Shown: piece after piece, positions 47,672 through 59,108 of the stretch
How positions within the stretch are numbered: the first letter of the stretch is position 1
How the letters are laid out: every line of letters starts with the position of its first letter
Assembly: GCA_934045905.1 (NCBI GenBank)
Contig: OW203762.1
Span: 45,099,411-45,163,410 of the forward strand
From: Leuctra nigra
Lineage: Eukaryota > Arthropoda > Insecta > Plecoptera > Leuctridae
DNA: 64,000 bases
Direction of reading: 5' to 3'
Made by a program: the position numbers and the translations under genes
Notes under the pieces: generated by a model
Databases searched by the model: none
Seen by the model: the letters and a program-made list of their open reading frames with translations, nothing else
What the model was told of the DNA's origin: nothing

Positions 47672-48094
47672 CTGGAGACAAGAGAAATCCACGCGGTCAA
47701 AACACAATCGAACACGTCACTGGAGGCCGAGTTGCCGTTCCATTCTGATACAGCAATCACTCATCTAAAACAAGTAAATACTTGGAAGAAATAAATAGTA
47801 GAATAAAAAAATGATTATAATAATGCTCCGATTATCATATAAAAATTAAAATCCATTTACTTTACAAGAATATAACGAATGATCGACCTTGAAACATAAA
47901 GACGAGACATTTATTAGATTGTCATCCAGCAATCTGTTAGAAGCAATTTATTATTAACATTATTATGAAATATGAATATCATTGCAATCGTATTCATAAG
48001 TGTGCGAAATGACTGAATGGATTTTAACAATTTCGTACGCGAAGTTTTCTTCTGATCCCACAGACTAACGAGTTTCTGAGAGAAGTACAGCGGT

Positions 48095-48142
48095 GAGATG
48101 TAGCATATAGAACGCTCTCGCCGGCGGTCCCGTGTTCGGACT
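48095..48142 (+). ncRNA. tRNA-like relic (possible SINE head)
   Basis: tagaacgctctcgccggcgg followed directly by tcccgtgttcggactctgac closely resembles the anticodon-arm to T-arm part of a tRNA gene, with a B-box-like gtgttcggactc. The 5' half is poor. Most likely a tRNA-derived SINE or tRNA pseudogene. Confidence 0.35.
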
Positions 48143-49372
48143 CTGACGTCTCTGCATTTACATGATTCATTGCTATTCTCTTTGGATAGTTCGTCTTCTG
48201 TTTGCAGCAGCTGACCTCAACAACCACTGCAAGTGCAACTCACGGATACAAAGGCTGGAGAACAACTTTGAACATCAGCTGTTGTTTCCTTGCATTATTC
48301 TCAACTCAACTTCTAACCACAACAGCAAAACAACAGACTTGAGGAAGTCGGCTAATAACCGTAACATCTGTCGACGCTTGTAAATCTATACAAGTATACA
48401 ATCTACACAAGTAGCATGTAGCAATTAACAACTCTGGTACTTGGATATAACCTTTTATAAAGTCGTTGATATTGACGATATGTACTCGAAAACTGAAAAG
48501 AGTGACAAACCAAAAACGTTCTTTGTTGTTTGTTCTGAAGTTGTTTCGCTCGCACTTCAGGTGACCTCTTGCATGTACCTAATGTCTAGACCGGACGAAG
48601 CGCTGGACAGCTCAAGGGGCCCATTATCCGGATCAATTACCCGCCTGGATTCATCACATGACTAGCGCCTGGAGACGCTGCTCGGTCCACCGCGATGGGT
48701 TTCAGCCCGAATATCGGTGGAACTGGAATTAATGTGTTCGGCGCCAGGGGCCGGTGATAACCTGTTTGCAATACGAGACTGCTAATGTCGTCCGCACCTG
48801 CGAGCATGCAGGATGAAGCCCGTGATCGCCATTACAATTCAACTTCATGAGAATATTTCTCAGTCCTTGCGCGAACAAGACACCGGTGAAATGTTCAAGC
48901 TTAATTAATTAATATCAATAATATTGTCTTTACGCTAGGTTTAAAACGAAAATAATATCCTTAAACCACTATTACGAAGGGACAAAAAATGATTTGAATA
49001 TTGTCCCACTCTTCCCGAAATGCATCAATTCAATGTTTCATTATTTAAAAAAATGCAGCACGGGGCTATTAGTAGGCATTACAGATGGCAAACACATGTG
49101 GACAAAGAAAGAATGCTAAAATATTACAAGTTCCTATCGCAATGAACAAATAGTTGGGCGAATTCCATTGGATTCCTCGAATCTTCAATCTATTTGTAGA
49201 ACCAAGACGAATGATATTACCGTTTTCCACTTCACTTCGCTTCACTTATAATTTTTCATCCATTTGGAAGAGGTAAAATCTCGTTTGAAATTCCCAAAGT
49301 AAGCACAAAGCTGCACTACTTGTCGTATTGACAATGACAACAATTAATCGCGGAACTTGCTCAAAGCTTTCT

Positions 49373-49387
49373 CCCCCCCCCCCCCCC
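49373..49387. repeat. C15 homopolymer
   Basis: Uninterrupted C run on the plus strand. Confidence 0.95.
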
Positions 49388-50203
49388 TTCCCGCCATGTC
49401 AGGTTAGCACTTGACTTCCTCGCAGATCGCAATTACCGTCAAAAGCAAATATTACGCAGCTTCCAACGATCTCCTCACCCTCCCGGCAGATCCAGAGCGA
49501 TATGAGGAGGGAAGAGGAGTCAAAGGAGCAACAAGAGTCGACCGACCAATCGCTGCGCAGTCTAGGGGTCGTTAGTTCAACGACACGGCAATATCATGTA
49601 TGAGACGTGACCTCTTTCCTTGTCGAAAACAAGATCCAGACTTCAAATGTTTATCGGAGCTTTGTGAATCCAGATGTGTTTTTGTTATGACAATCTATGT
49701 GAAACCTTTCAGGTGGAGACATGACAAACGTCAACTGTGAGAAAATATCTCGGTGTGGCATCTTCTTTTAAACAAGTTCACTTCAAGATATAAGATCAGT
49801 CACACTTCACGTCAATCGGTGTGATTGATGATACAACCATTTATTATGTCTATTTGCAACAACAAGATAAGTGACACAAAAACAGATAATCGAAATAATG
49901 CAATTCTGTATTTGATTGTTATTGTGTAGGTCAGTTGGCACATCGATCTCACAGGTGTCATCCGGATACCTGGAACTATGCGTCAGGTGTGTGTCAGCCC
50001 GCAGCCACGTGTGCACGCGACACTTGACCCGTGATACGCAGCAAGTCGTGTGTGAAGCCATGCTTCAGTGAAAGGACAACCGGCTCAACAAGAAGTCCAC
50101 TCCACTCAAGGACAAACCATTATTCTGCAGAAATCATGGAAATCGTGATTGTGACTTATTTACACCCAACAAAACGATATGACTTCGACAACTTGTGACT
50201 TGC

Positions 50204-50440
50204 CTATCCCTCGTGGCGTAAAACCCTTCTGATCAGTGTTCCGTTTCCACCGCTAGGCAGCAGCACCGAACTGTCGCGCCGTGACCGACAAAGATGGCGT
50301 CTAGTGTAGCTCCGCCCCACTAGTCCCGCCTCTCTAACCACCGAGCACATGGCGAGAGCTAGGCTCCTCCCAATAACAAACATTGCCATGGTTTCAGAAG
50401 GACGCTGAAAGTGGCGGCCATCATTGCATTTCGAAATCGT
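50204..50440. promoter_or_regulatory. Promoter-like cluster (GC boxes, ATTGG, YY1 sites)
   Basis: Within 240 bp are aaagatggcg (50289), gctccgccccac (50309), cccgcctc (50325), ctcccaat (50367, an inverted ATTGG) and gtggcggccatcattg (50411). This is a dense set of GC-box, NF-Y-like and YY1-like motifs in a CpG-richer patch. It lies between exon A and the assembly gap, where the KDM3 5' end could be. Direction and start site cannot be decided. Confidence 0.3.
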
Positions 50441-50504
50441 TTCCCGCGAACGTGCAAACGTGTTTCAAGACTTTCTATCCAGTCAAGTGCTAGTCATTAC
50501 CAAC

Positions 50505-50595
50505 TTGTCATAAGAGTGAGAGCACATGGGTCGGTGGTGAGTCAATGCAAACAGGAGGCTGGCATTCGGAAAACCCAGGTTCTATTCCTGACAAC
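50505..50595 (+). ncRNA. tRNA-like relic (possible SINE fragment)
   Basis: ggtggtgagtcaatgcaaac resembles an A-box region, and cccaggttctattcctgac resembles a B box about 45 bases further on. No complete cloverleaf. Confidence 0.25.
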
Positions 50596-51006
50596 GCTGC
50601 CAAGCGTACTATACATTCAATCTCACTTGGAAGATTCTCAGCGGACTTGAACGAAGACGTAACAATCTCGTGCTCTCTCGTGAATCTAACATAACTACGA
50701 TGCATTCACTTCCTCTTGGAATAATTTGACCAACTCCCACCCACCAAATTATCCTCGACATTCGTCGTCTTGTCGCAAGAACCCGTGCCAACCTCGCGCC
50801 AGGAATTCCACCCAGTCTCCGAGCACAAGTGAATATATAAATCTCATCTTCGCCATGGACCCCTGCCAAAGTGAAGCGCGAACACCTAGAATAGTTGGCC
50901 GCCTAGAATAGTGTCCTGTAGGTGCCTGTAGGTGTGCATGCAAGATGTCATGGCTTGCAGTGATCGGATGATTTGAATGATTCAAGTGGAACGCCCTTGG
51001 GCCGGG

Positions 51007-51206
51007 NNNNNNNNNNNNNNNNNNNNNNNNNNNNNNNNNNNNNNNNNNNNNNNNNNNNNNNNNNNNNNNNNNNNNNNNNNNNNNNNNNNNNNNNNNNNNN
51101 NNNNNNNNNNNNNNNNNNNNNNNNNNNNNNNNNNNNNNNNNNNNNNNNNNNNNNNNNNNNNNNNNNNNNNNNNNNNNNNNNNNNNNNNNNNNNNNNNNNN
51201 NNNNNN
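51007..51206. other. Assembly gap (200 N)
   Basis: Exactly 200 undetermined bases, so the real length is unknown. A 19-bp minisatellite begins about 45 bp to its right, suggesting a repeat-related break. A missing KDM3 5' exon could lie here. Confidence 1.
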
Positions 51207-51251
51207 TCAGGCGGTGATCGATAGCCGATCAATACTCAGACACGCGACGGG

Positions 51252-51368
51252 CGACGTATAGTGCTTCGTGCCACGTACAGTGCTTCGTGCTTCGTGCCAC
51301 GTACAGTGCTTCGTGCCACGTACAGTGCTTCGTGCCACGTACAGTGCTTCGTGCCACGTACAGTGCTG
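51252..51368. repeat. Minisatellite, 19-bp unit, about six copies
   Basis: Unit cacgtacagtgcttcgtgc, near-perfect, with one copy carrying an extra cttcgtg. Confidence 0.95.
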
Positions 51369-51476
51369 CACACAAGCAAATCATAATCGAACATACTTAT
51401 CAATCATACTACTGAATCAGTTGAGTACCTGAGTACTACACCATACCAGTGGTGTTACTTCAGATGCGGTGACCCG

Positions 51477-51494
51477 CCCCCCCCCCCCCCCCCC
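51477..51494. repeat. C18 homopolymer
   Basis: Uninterrupted C run on the plus strand. Confidence 0.95.
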
Positions 51495-51822
51495 ACGCCA
51501 CAGGATATTTTTAGGGATATTTTAATTTTTTTTAATTGCCTAAACTGCAAAAATCTAAAAATTATTGAAAGATTAATATTTTATTTTCAATACATGACAC
51601 TTCTTCAATTACTATTGTAAATTACTACCCACTATCACAAATACATTATTCTATGTTTTTATGCTTTTTCTTGTTTTTGTATAAGGTAAAATAATAATAT
51701 CTTCGGTCCATGTTCAGGTCAGATAAGGGCCTGAGGGAGGGCTTCACATTTCATAGCAACAAGTAGATTCGGGCCGCAAGCACAGAAAAATACATTGAAT
51801 TTTACTTTTGAATTTAGTGCAT

Positions 51823-52357
51823 TAAGGTGCTGCAAGCGCGAGCGATTTTGCTGCTTTTTGTAGACACTTTTTGCGATACGATTGGAGACGAAATGGGTAG
51901 ACCAAATTATTTTAAATTTTAATCGTGATTAGATAAAAGACAAACTTAGGGTTATCCCTTGGTACATTTTTAATTTTTTGTTTCGTTAATTAGTATAATT
52001 AGTGTATTTTGGTGAAAAATTAGCTATTTTCTCGTCTCCCTGGGCGCCGTATAAAATAAATTTCAAAAATGTGCCAAGAGATAACCCTAAGTTTGTCTTT
52101 CATCTAGTTATGATTAAAATTTGAGATGAATTGGTTTACGGGTTTGGTCTCCAATCGTATCGCAAATTTCATCGTTTTGCGCGGTTTTGTTGAATAACCG
52201 GCGCCTAATTAACGATGCAATAAGCATAAATTAAAAGGGCTACTTATATACAATCAGACTGATCATGTGAACATACTGTAAAAGTTACACTCACTTATGA
52301 TACAATTTTTCTCTCTCAATTTTCTAAAACGGGCCGAGCGCTAGTATCACCTTAATA
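51823..52357. mobile_element. Candidate foldback/MITE-type element with long inverted repeats
   Basis: Internal arms 51873-51971 and about 52065-52164 are imperfect inverted repeats of roughly 99 bp (both carry gcgatacgattggagac and gacaaacttagggttatc). Outer ends read TTAAGGTGctgcaagcgcg at the left and, in reverse complement, TTAAGGTGatactagcgct at the right. That suggests short terminal inverted repeats beginning GGTG with TTAA at each flank. TTAA duplication is typical of piggyBac-like elements. No transposase frame is present. Boundaries are inferred. Confidence 0.5.
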
Positions 52358-53108
52358 CACACATTTTGTTAAATTTCATGATTTCATCATCTAAATATCT
52401 TTAAAATACTACAATTTTATGAAGTGATGGCTTTTACCGTTGATTGAAGAACAGACGTGAATATTACATCCTAACACAGATTTTGTACCATAGAGTAATG
52501 TGGCAGGGAAAAAATAAGGGAGATACATTGTGTGAATTTCAGTACGAAAGGCACAGAAAAGAGGTGGGCATGGGCGATGTGTTTCTCCTCGCATCCCGCG
52601 AAGGCGAGTCAGATATATCTGAGTTAGAGAGCCTAGATGGGTAAATTAGGTTCTCTAGTCTGAGTCTGACCACGAAGAAGAACTTGAGACGAAGTAATTG
52701 ATCACAATACAAAATGAGGGCCCTTGTGTGATTTTCACATGAAGGAAGCTGAGAATTTCGTGAAAATCGAGTATTGTGAATAAAACCGTTGCTAACAAGA
52801 CTCACTTGTTATTCAATTCTCTATTTTTGTTTCTGTCCGAGTTCCACAGAAATTTCATGTTGATTTACTCAGAGGGGTACAGAACGGATATTTTGCATAC
52901 CAACTTACTTCCTGATAATAGGGAAGTCTCCTTAAAATTAGATTTAAGAACAATAGTTATTTTATGAAACTTGAGATGTTGCTGAACACAGATTTGGTAT
53001 TATTTTTGTTGTGAGATGAATAGTTTCAATGAAATTAATTTACTAAGATTGATATATTTCTTACAATTTTAAAACAGGAAAGTTGACAGTGACATCATAA
53101 TTAGTTAT

Positions 53109-53122
53109 GTTGCCATGGCAAC
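53109..53122. promoter_or_regulatory. Perfect RFX X-box palindrome
   Basis: GTTGCCATGGCAAC, the ideal symmetrical X-box bound by RFX factors. An identical copy lies at 60675-60688. Confidence 0.5.
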
Positions 53123-53564
53123 AAAGGAATCACCATGGTAACACATTGTTGGAGACTTGGAAATGACATCACAATCCTGATTCTCGTTGCCTGCCGTTTT
53201 TCCCGCCAAAATATCTAATGACATTTGAATTTGATTTTTATGAATGAAAATTTTAAATTTTGCTGACGAGTAGTGTGTTTATCATTGTTATTTATGTTGA
53301 TAATTACATATTAACTGGAATAAAATTTCAAGAGACTTCCCTATTCCACATATAGACTGGAGTGGAACAAGTAAAACATTATTGTGAATCAGTCATAACA
53401 GGTCATATTCATGGCCAAGCATTTGTATTGCATTCTCTCAACAATACCCTTGCACTACATACATCATTTTATAAAACGTATTGGAACGTCTAGCTATCAA
53501 TAAAACAGGCGATCTGCTACATTCATGACGTTGTAAACTACATTAGCACCACTCCATCAGCGAC

Positions 53565-54236
53565 CGCACAGCAGAAAACAACATCCTCGTCATCGAGCTG
53601 TCTGTATTGACAGGTAATCGCAGAGCCGATGTCAGCGCGCAACACAACACAGGCCGGCCGCGATGTGGCGCGCAATGGCGGGAACATCACACATGCTTCA
53701 CACGCGGTGCAGCGATTAGTCACAACACACGCAGTCAGAACAGCAGAACATCCTCGTCATCGAGCTGTCTGTATTGACAGGTAATCGAAGAGCCGATGTC
53801 AGCGCGCAACACAACACAGGCCGGCCGCGATGTCGCGCGCAATGGCGGGAACATCACACATGCTTCACACGCGGTGCAGCGATTAGTCACAACACACGCA
53901 GTCAGAACAGCAGAACATCCACGTCATCGAGCTGTCTGTATTGACAGGTAATCGCAGAGCCGATGTCAGCGCGCAACACAACACGGGCCGGCCGCGATGT
54001 CGCGCGCAATGGCGGGAACATCACACATGCTTCACACGCGGTGCAGCGATTAGTCACAACACACGCAGTCAGAACAGCAGAACATCCTCGTCATCGAGCT
54101 GTCTGTATTGACAGGTAATCGCAGAGCCGATGTCAGCGCGCAACACAACACGGGCCGGATGTCGCGCGCAATGGCGGGAACATCACACATGCTTCACACG
54201 CGGTGCAGCGATTAGTCACAACACAGACACACGCAC
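53565..54236. repeat. Satellite, 167-bp unit, four copies
   Basis: catcgagctgtctgtattga recurs at 53591, 53758, 53925 and 54092, exactly 167 bp apart. Each unit holds the small palindromes ctgtc...gacag and, except in the last, ccggccg. The fourth copy lacks about 8 bp around ccggccgcg and then leaves the repeat. Copies differ by few substitutions, so the expansion is recent. Confidence 0.95.
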
Positions 54237-55138
54237 TCAGAAGGTCGTTCCTTATCACTCTGTGACTTGCATATAGAATTACGGCAGCAGTTACTTGATC
54301 AATTTGACGCGGAATCCTTCATTATATAATAATCATGTCTGAACGTTATTACAATGTATGACGTAGTCGAAGACAGTAGTTAGTAATTGTTATCAAGAGA
54401 TATGAAAGAAGGTGTAACGAAGCAATTTGCAGTTGCACAATTATAATTACTAGGAATGTGTTTGTTGTTTTGTGCGTGATTTATCTTGAAGGGAATTACA
54501 AGGAAATAAGAAAAGAGGCTAATCAGATGAGAGCCTTGGAAACATGCAACTCGATACACTAGCGCGAATCCATCTCGACGAGTCTATTTGCTCAGATATA
54601 TCGACTCTGGCCGGGAATGTGACTGAAACACTTCTGTAATCAGGAGTATGTCAAGCGGCTGTTATTTCACTTTGAGAACTATTTCGGACTCCACAGCTGT
54701 TTGATAATAATTGACCCGAGGAAATATTGTCGATTCAAACATGCCTACCGACTCCTCCATTCACAATTCCTTGAAGATGTTCAGGAACTCCAAGAAGGGC
54801 AGAACAAATTCCCGGAATCTTCAGTAGTTCAAGTTCTTTTACAACTTGCCATATACCGCGAAATAGCTGGCATTTCCTCTGTCAAAATTAGTAAAACAAA
54901 AAACATTGTACACTGGGATAACTCTAAACGACATTCAAAGGAGTTTAAAAAGAGTGAGCTCTTCCCATCCTCATTATAGAATGCGCACAGGAACCTCGAG
55001 CAATGACAGTAATGAGTGTCGCTCGTCTGTGGCATGCAGCTTCTGGTTCTAATAATACCCCGGAGTGACCCGTCTGTCGCGCCATGCAAATAGCTCGCCA
55101 GAGCACGGCACATTGCACTCGCCTCGCTGTCGCTGTGC
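54237..55138. other. Unique sequence between two arrays
   Basis: No recognised exon. A 92-codon plus-strand frame at 54701-54979 has no known motif and no splice or promoter support. Confidence 0.6.
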
Positions 55139-58100
55139 ATCGTGGTGCATCGTGGTGCACCGCACCAGACATGTGCAGCGACATCGTGGTGCACCACGCT
55201 GTGCAGCGACATCGTGGTGCACCGCACCAGACATGTGCAGCGACATCGTGGTGCACCGCGCTGTGCAGCGACATCGTGGTGCTCCGCACCAGACATGTGC
55301 AGCGACATCGTGGTGCACCGCGCCAGACATGTGCAGCGACATCGTGGTGCACCGCGCCAGACATGTGCAGCGACATCGTGGTGCACCGCGCCAGACATGT
55401 GCAGCGACATCGTGGTGCACCGCGCCAGACATGTGCAGCGACATCGTGGTGCACCGCGCCAGACATGTGCAGCGACATCGTGGTGCACCGCGCCAGACAT
55501 GTGCAGCGACATCGTGGTGCACCGCGCCAGACATGTGCAGCGACATCGTGGTGCACCGCGCCAGACATGTGCAGCGACATCGTGGTGCACCGCGCCAGAC
55601 ATGTGCAGCGACATCGTGGTGCACCGCGCCAGACATGTGCAGCGACATCGTGGTGCACCGCACCAGACATGTGCAGCGACATCGTGGTGCACCGCGCCAG
55701 ACATGTGCAGCGACATCGTGGTGCACCGCGCCAGACATGTGCAGCGACATCGTGGTGCACCGCACCAGACATGTGCAGCGACATCGTGGTGCACCGCGCC
55801 AGACATGTGCAGCGACATCGTGGTGCACCGCGCCAGACATGTGCAGCGACATCGTGGTGCACCGCGCCAGACATGTGCAGCGACATCGTGGTGCACCGCG
55901 CCAGACATGTGCAGCGACATCGTGGTGCACCGCGCCAGACATGTGCAGCGACATCGTGGTGCACCGCGCCAGACATGTGCAGCGACATCGTGGTGCACCG
56001 CACCAGACATGTGCAGCGACATCGTGGTGCACCGCGCCAGACATGTGCAGCGACATCGTGGTGCACCGCGCCAGACATGTGCAGCGACATCGTGGTGCAC
56101 CGCGCCAGACATGTGCAGCGACATCGTGGTGCACCGCGCCAGACATGTGCAGCGACATCGTGGTGCACCGCGCCAGACATGTGCAGCGACATCGTGGTGC
56201 ACCGCGCCAGACATGTGCAACGACATCGTGGTGCACCGCGTCAGACATGTGCAGCGACATCGTGGTGCACCGCGCCAGACATGTGCAGCGACATCGTGGA
56301 GCACCGCGCCAGACATGTGCAGCGACATCGTGGTGCACCGCGCCAGACATGTGCAGCGACATCGTGGTGCACCGCGCCAGACATGTGCAGCGACATCGTG
56401 GTGCACCGCGCCAGACATGTGCAGCGACATCGTGGTGCACCGCGCCAGACATGTGCAGCGACATCGTGGTGCACCGCGCCAGACATGTGCAGCGACATGG
56501 TGGTGCACCGCGCCAGACATGTGCAGCGACATCGTGGTGCACCGCGCCAGACATGTGCAGCGACATCGTGGTGCACCGCGCCAGACATGTGCAGCGACAT
56601 CGTGGTGCACCGCGCCAGACATGTGCAGCGACATCGTGGTGCACCGCGCCAGACATGTGCAGCGACATCGTGGTGCACCGCGCCAGACATGTGCAGCGAC
56701 ATCGTGGTGCACCGCGCCAGACATGTGCAGCGACATCGTGGTGCACCGCACCAGACATGTGCAGCGACATCGTGGTGCACCGCGCCAGACATGTGCAGCG
56801 ACATCGTGGTGCACCGCGCCAGACATGTGCAGCGACATCGTGGTGCACCGCGCCAGACATGTGCAGCGACATCGTGGTGCACCGCGCCAGACATGTGCAG
56901 CGACATCGTGGTGCACCGCGCCAGACATGTGCAGCGACATCGTGGTGCACCGCACCAGACATGTGCAGCGACATCGTGGTGCACCGCGCCAGACATGTGC
57001 AGCGACATCGTGGTGCACCGCGCCAGACATGTGCAGCGACATCGTGGTGCACCGCGCCAGACATGTGCAGCGACATCGTGGTGCACCGCGCCAGACATGT
57101 GCAGCGACATCGTGGTGCACCGCGCCAGACATGTGCAGCGACATCGTGGTGCACCGCGCCAGACATGTGCAGCGACATCGTGGTGCACCGCGCCAGACAT
57201 GTGCAGCGACATCGTGGTGCACCGCGCCAGACATGTGCAGCGACATCGTGGTGCACCGCGCCAGACATGTGCAGCGACATCGTGGTGCACCGCACCAGAC
57301 ATGTGCAGCGACATCGTGGTGCACCGCGCCAGACATGTGCAGCGACATCGTGGTGCACCGCGCCAGACATGTGCAGCGACATCGTGGTGCACCGCACCAG
57401 ACATGTGCAGCGACATCGTGGTGCACCGCGCCAGACATGTGCAGCGACATCGTGGTGCACCGCGCCAGACATGTGCAGCGACATCGTGGTGCACCGCACC
57501 AGACATGTGCAGCGACATCGTGGTGCACCGCGCCAGACATGTGCAGCGACATCGTGGTGCACCGCGCCAGACATGTGCAGCGACATCGTGGTGCACCGCG
57601 CCAGACATGTGCAGCGACATCGTGGTGCACCGCGCCAGACATGTGCAGCGACATCGTGGTGCACCGCGCCAGACATGTGCAGCGACATCGTGGTGCACCG
57701 CGCCAGACATGTGCAGCGACATCGTGGTGCACCGCACCAGACATGTGCAGCGACATCGTGGTGCACCGCGCCAGACATGTGCAGCGACATCGTGGTGCAC
57801 CGCGCTGTGCAGCGACATCGTGGTGCACCGCGCCAGACATGTGCAGCGACATCGTGGTGCACCGCGCCAGACATGTGCAGCGACATCGTGGTGCTCCGCG
57901 CCAGACATGTGCAGCGACATCGTGGTGCACCGCGCCAGACATGTGCAGCGACATCGTGGTGCACCGCGCCAGACATGTGCAGCGACATCGTGGTGCACCG
58001 CGCCAGACATGTGCAGCGACATCGTGGTGCACCGCGCCAGACATGTGCAGCGACATCGTGGTGCACCGCGTCAGACATGTGCAGCGACATCGTGGTGCAC

Positions 58101-58660
58101 CGCGCCAGACATGTGCAGCGACATCGTGGAGCACCGCGCCAGACATGTGCAGCGACATCGTGGTGCACCGCGCCAGACATGTGCAGCGACATCGTGGTGC
58201 ACCGCGCCAGACATGTGCAGCGACATCGTGGTGCACCGCGCCAGACATGTGCAGCGACATGGTGGTGCACCGCGCCAGACATGTGCAGCGACATCGTGGT
58301 GCACCGCGCCAGACATGTGCAGCGACATCGTGGTGCACCGCGCCAGACATGTGCAGCGACATGGTGGTGCACCGCGCCAGACATGTGCAGCGACATCGTG
58401 GTGCACCGCGCCAGACATGTGCAGCGACATCGTGGTGCACCGCGCCAGACATGTGCAGCGACATCGTGGTGCACCGCGCCAGACATGTGCAGCGACATCG
58501 TGGTGCACCGCGCCAGACATGTGCAGCGACATCGTGGTGCACCGCGCCAGACATGTGCAGCGACATCGTGGTGCACCGCGCCAGACATGTGCAGCGACAT
58601 CGTGGTGCACCGCGCCAGACATGTGCAGCGACATCGTGGTGCACCGCGCCAGATATGTGC
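55139..58660. repeat. 34-bp tandem array, about 103 units (~3.5 kb)
   Basis: The unit gtgcaccgcgccagacatgt plus gcagcgacatcgtg repeats almost without change. Variants: caccgcacc for caccgcgcc; a 28-bp short form (cgcgctgtgcagcg) near 55.20, 55.26 and 57.80 kb; a T form at 56241 and 58071; and a gtggagc form at 56300 and 58130. The unit holds the palindromes GGTGCACC and ACATGT. Since 34 is one more than a multiple of 3 and the unit has no stops, several frames on both strands stay open for over 1,200 codons. These are not genes. Confidence 0.98.
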
Positions 58661-59038
58661 ATCGCACTGCACAAGCTGCGTGCGCACCACGTGCATCTGA
58701 CACGCACAAGAGCTCTCTCAGATGTCATAAGACATACCAGACACAGAAGGACCCTCGAAACAAGTGTGTATTGAGACTGAACTTCGATTTTAGAACAAAT
58801 TGGTAATCTGCAACAATTTCTATCCGTAAAAGCTGGAATCGATAAAAGGATACCTAACAAGTTCTGCATACATCCAATAGAACAAATACGATGTTCCAAT
58901 CCTATTTTTCCCGAAACCAATGGAAATCAGCGTCAGATGATCTCACACAAATTGTGATGACCAATAAACATTTAAAAGGAAATAGCAAACCCCAGCAAAT
59001 CCCTTATCCCGCTTACAAGTAGCTGTCAGGTCTCTTAC

Positions 59039-59108
59039 ATCTTCAGCAATGAGGATCCCGACGAGTCATCCCATCCCTTGAGCCTGTAGTGGTCTGAGTC
59101 GTACGCCG
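59039..59108 (-). other. Exon-like 70-nt segment, unassigned
   Basis: On the minus strand, acceptor TTTGTCACTAG and donor AAGAT|GTAAGA bracket 70 nt. Only one frame is open: AYDSDHYRLKGWDDSSGSSL, then LK. It ends with two bases over, whereas exon A (47671) needs a phase-0 partner, so it cannot join exon A directly. It may belong to KDM3 with an unseen exon between, to another gene, or to none. Confidence 0.3.

Larger units (their letters stand above)
47672..51006. other. Region upstream of exon A: first intron or 5' flank, left of gap
   Basis: No KDM3-like exon was found. A C15 tract lies at 49373-49387. tRNA-like relics lie near 48.12 and 50.55 kb. A promoter-like GC-box/ATTGG/YY1 cluster is at 50.20-50.44 kb. 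Otherwise unremarkable, AT-leaning sequence. Confidence 0.6.

Noticed and set aside
51252..51368. Short direct repeats considered as a CRISPR array
   Set aside because: The 19-bp units are contiguous with no unique spacers, and the genome is eukaryotic.
53538..53723. Minus-strand frame of 61 codons as a possible missing KDM3 exon
   Set aside because: It lies across the first unit of the 167-bp satellite and has no KDM3 similarity.
54829..58920. Open frames of 1,200-1,363 codons on both strands
   Set aside because: They are produced by a 34-bp stop-free tandem repeat read in rotating frames. Several overlap on both strands with equal length, so none has coding support.
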